Source: Maritimibacter sp. (lineage in GTDB: Bacteria > Pseudomonadota > Alphaproteobacteria > Rhodobacterales > Rhodobacteraceae). From it: a DNA stretch of 7,457 bases. Location: NCBI GenBank assembly GCA_020441225.1, contig JAGRMP010000443.1, positions 1 to 7,457 on the forward strand, given 5' to 3'. Under the pieces are notes generated by a model. The model did no database searches. It was not told the DNA's origin and was given only the letters and a program-made list of their open reading frames with translations. Positions 6,059-7,457 of the stretch are shown here, piece by piece. A program made the translations under genes and the position numbers. Position 1 is the first letter of the stretch. Every line of letters starts with the position of its first letter.

Positions 6059-6087
6059 TTGAGTGCCAATGCCTGAGCGATTAGGTT
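6059..6087 (+). promoter_or_regulatory. Weak candidate promoter of the sufA-TfoX cluster
   Basis: TTGAGT (6059-6064) and TAGGTT (6082-6087) are separated by 17 bases and lie 26 bases upstream of the sufA start. They match the sigma-70 hexamers at four and three of six positions. The spacing and place are right but the match is weak. No clear IscR- or RirA-type site was recognised. Confidence 0.25.
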
Positions 6088-6113
6088 GGGTACGCAGGAA
6101 CAGGAGAGCCCAG

Positions 6114-6482
6114 ATGTTTTCGATCCCCGGCAAGCAGGCCGTGAGCATTACCCCGGCCGCCGCGGCGCAGATCGCCAGGCTGATGACCAAGGACGGCTCC
6201 AAGGGGCTGCGCATCGGCGTCAAGAAGGGCGGTTGCGCGGGCATGGAATACACCATGGATTACGTCGCCGAGATCGACCCCGCCGACGAGGTGGTCGAAC
6301 AGGAGGGCGCGCGGGTCATGATTGCGCCGATGGCGCAGATGTTCCTGTTCGGTACCGAGATCGACTACCAGACCTCGCTGCTCGAAAGCGGGTTCGTGTT
6401 CAAGAACCCCAACGTGGTCGACGCCTGCGGCTGCGGCGAGTCGATCAAGTTCGACGAAAGCCTCACCGCCGAAAAGACCTGA
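6114..6482 (+). CDS. sufA: A-type iron-sulfur carrier protein (SufA/IscA/ErpA family)
   Basis: This 122-residue HesB-family protein carries nascent Fe-S clusters or iron to target proteins in the cytosol. The three ligand cysteines are present: Cys41 in KKGGCAGMEY, and Cys105 and Cys107 in DACGCGES. The gaps of 64 and 66 residues equal those of E. coli IscA (C35, C99, C101). The ATG at 6114 has AGGAGA about 7 bases upstream. An earlier in-frame start near 6063 lacks such a site and would add 17 Arg-rich residues. The choice between SufA, IscA and ErpA cannot be settled by sequence alone. SufA is preferred because sufT is nearby and the genome probably uses a SUF system. A TfoX-type gene starts 10 bases after the stop, with its GAGG overlapping the sufA stop codon, so the two are probably co-transcribed. 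Confidence 0.93.
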   Translation: MFSIPGKQAVSITPAAAAQIARLMTKDGSKGLRIGVKKGGCAGMEYTMDYVAEIDPADEVVEQEGARVMIAPMAQMFLFGTEIDYQTSLLESGFVFKNPNVVDACGCGESIKFDESLTAEKT

Positions 6483-6492
6483 GGCCGCCGCG

Positions 6493-6870
6493 ATGGCGAC
6501 CGATCCGGAGTTTCTCGCCCATGTGCGCGACCTGTTCGCGGCGCTCGGCGAGATCACGACCGGGGGCATGTTTTCCGGCACCGCGCTCTATGTCGAGGGC
6601 GACGTGATGTTTGCCGCGATCCTCGGCGGCACGGTCTGGATGAAATCCGACCCCAGCACCGCGCCCGCCTTTGAGGCCGCCGGTTCCCGCCCCTTCTCCT
6701 ACGACCGCAAAAGCGGCCCGCGCCTGGTGCCCTCGCTCATGAGCCTGCCCGACGCCGCGCTCGACGACCCCGACGAGGCGCTGCGCTGGGCAGCGCTCTC
6801 GCTCGCGCCCGCCCGCGCGGCGGCGGCGCAGAAACGCCGGGAGAAAGCCCGCAAGGCGGCACGGGCATGA
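6493..6870 (+). CDS. TfoX N-terminal domain protein, copy 1
   Basis: This 125-residue protein is a stand-alone TfoX N-terminal domain. TfoX/Sxy is a competence regulator in gamma-proteobacteria, but single-domain members in other bacteria have no settled role. Recognisable parts are FLAHVRDLFAALGEITTGGM, FSGTALYVEGDVMFAAI (27-43, with FSG in place of the usual FGG), VWMKSD, the PFSY block (67-70), SLPDAALDDPDEALRWAALSL near 83-103, and a basic tail ending in KRREKARKAARA. The Arg that usually precedes the MFGG motif is replaced by Gly. The ATG at 6493 follows GAGG at 6481-6484, which overlaps the sufA stop. The gene overlaps the next TfoX gene by ATGA. Its sequence is closer to ordinary TfoX-N proteins than copies 2 and 3 are. 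Confidence 0.88.
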   Translation: MATDPEFLAHVRDLFAALGEITTGGMFSGTALYVEGDVMFAAILGGTVWMKSDPSTAPAFEAAGSRPFSYDRKSGPRLVPSLMSLPDAALDDPDEALRWAALSLAPARAAAAQKRREKARKAARA

Positions 6871-7205
6871 GCGTCACCGAGGAAGAGATCGCCCATGCGC
6901 TCGACCTCTTTGCCGGGACCCCGGGCCTGCGTTTCCGCAAACAGACCGGCGCGGCCCTGATCTATGCGGACGAGCTGCTCTTCGCGACGGTCGGCGACGG
7001 CGAGATCTACCTCAAGGCGCGCGAGCCCTTCGCCCGCGAAATGGCCGCCGCCGGGGCGGTGCAATTCGCAATCCTTCGCGCCGATGGCAGCCGCGGCACC
7101 AATTGCTACTGGACCCTGCCCGCCCCGGCGCGCGACGATCCCGACCTCGCCCGCGCCTGGGCCGAGCGCGCCATCGCCGCGCTGAGAGGAGACCGGACGT
7201 CATGA
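6867..7205 (+). CDS. TfoX N-terminal domain protein, copy 2 (divergent)
   Basis: This 112-residue protein starts inside the stop of copy 1 (ATGA) and ends overlapping the start of copy 3, so the three should be translated together. It shares with copy 3 the opening MSVT, then EIA, the IYLKA/LYLKA block with FA-EMAA-GAV-F after it, and the YWTLP-A ending. It also keeps the alpha-helical tail DPDLARAWAERAIAAL seen in the family. The central glycine-rich motif is degenerate: RKQTGAALIY stands where copy 3 has RKMMGGLSIY. It may therefore have lost or changed the activity of the family, or may act as a partner of its neighbours. The upstream CAAGGCGG is only a moderate ribosome binding site, in keeping with coupling. 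Function is unknown. Confidence 0.85.
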   Translation: MSVTEEEIAHALDLFAGTPGLRFRKQTGAALIYADELLFATVGDGEIYLKAREPFAREMAAAGAVQFAILRADGSRGTNCYWTLPAPARDDPDLARAWAERAIAALRGDRTS

Positions 7206-7457
7206 GCGTCACCGACAGCGAGATCGCCTTCGTCCACGAGCTCTTCGACGGGCTCGGGGCGATCACCCACCGCAAGATGATGGGCGGGCTGTCGATCTAT
7301 TGCGACGGCCAGATCTTCGCGATCCTCTCCTCGGGCGGCCGGCTCTATCTCAAGGCCGCGGGCGCTTTCGCTGCCGAGATGGCGGCAGAGGGCGCGGTGA
7401 GGTTCGAGATGGAGGACGGACGGGGGATGAATTACTGGACCCTGCCCGAGGCCGCGC
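7202..7457 (+). CDS. TfoX N-terminal domain protein, copy 3 (cut by right edge)
   Basis: This frame opens at the ATG at 7202, overlaps the stop of copy 2 by ATGA and stays open to the right edge, giving 85 residues. A strong ribosome binding site (GAGAGGAG, 7184-7191) lies 10 bases upstream. It contains HRKMMGGLSIYCDGQIFAI (about 23-41), the intact TfoX-N core motif, then GGRLYLKAAGAF, EMAAEGAVRFEM and MNYWTLPEAA. Its first 14 bases equal those of copy 2, and GAGATCGCC is shared a few bases on, pointing to a duplication. The missing end should hold the DDP-type helix. Whether a further copy follows cannot be seen. Confidence 0.86.
   Translation, partial: MSVTDSEIAFVHELFDGLGAITHRKMMGGLSIYCDGQIFAILSSGGRLYLKAAGAFAAEMAAEGAVRFEMEDGRGMNYWTLPEAA

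Noticed and set aside
6010..6060. Terminator after the acetyltransferase gene
   Set aside because: GC-rich partial palindromes (GGGCGCCC) are present, but there is no usable loop and no T tract after them.
5170..6069. Minus-strand frame of 299 codons opposite the acetyltransferase
   Set aside because: It is a shadow of a gene whose catalytic His and hexapeptide repeats are evident on the plus strand.

Overview
The window is very GC-rich DNA with strong G/C bias at third codon positions, so long shadow reading frames run opposite most genes. Its protein types fit an alphaproteobacterium, most likely of the Rhodobacteraceae: a SufT/DUF59 protein ending in MDMMSDEARLELGFM, a SufA-type carrier, an NCS2 purine permease and TfoX-N proteins. 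This assignment is inferred from protein style; there is no rRNA or other phylogenetic marker.

Left part (1-3493), all on the minus strand. The first 41 bases hold the start of a gene that reads off the left edge. Its 13 whole codons resemble the N-terminus of tRNA-guanine transglycosylase (tgt). Next is a 373-residue lipoprotein of unknown function (186-1307), then a strong terminator (1478-1503), an NCS2 xanthine/urate-type permease (1528-2898) with an operator-like repeat cluster upstream (2999-3043), and a pterin-4a-carbinolamine dehydratase (3158-3493).

Middle part (3494-5457). A divergent intergenic region leads to the Fe-S assembly factor sufT (3656-4018, plus). A hairpin with T tracts on both sides separates it from a convergent small gene for a very basic 75-residue protein (4091-4318, minus). 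A LysR-type regulator follows (4412-5263, plus). After it comes an intergenic stretch with six exact-period units of a 13-bp tandem repeat (5280-5357).

Right part (5458-7457), all on the plus strand. It has a NodL/Maa-type hexapeptide acetyltransferase (5458-6009), then a compact cluster: sufA (6114-6482), followed 10 bp later by three consecutive TfoX N-terminal-domain genes (6493-6870, 6867-7205, 7202 to the right edge). The three TfoX genes are joined by ATGA four-base overlaps. The last two are clear paralogues.

No complete, obviously new system is visible. The strongest candidates for attention are the translationally coupled TfoX-N triplet behind sufA, the separation of sufT from sufA by three unrelated genes, the lipoprotein with a possible permuted papain-like His/Cys pair, the Arg-rich small protein, and the 13-bp minisatellite.
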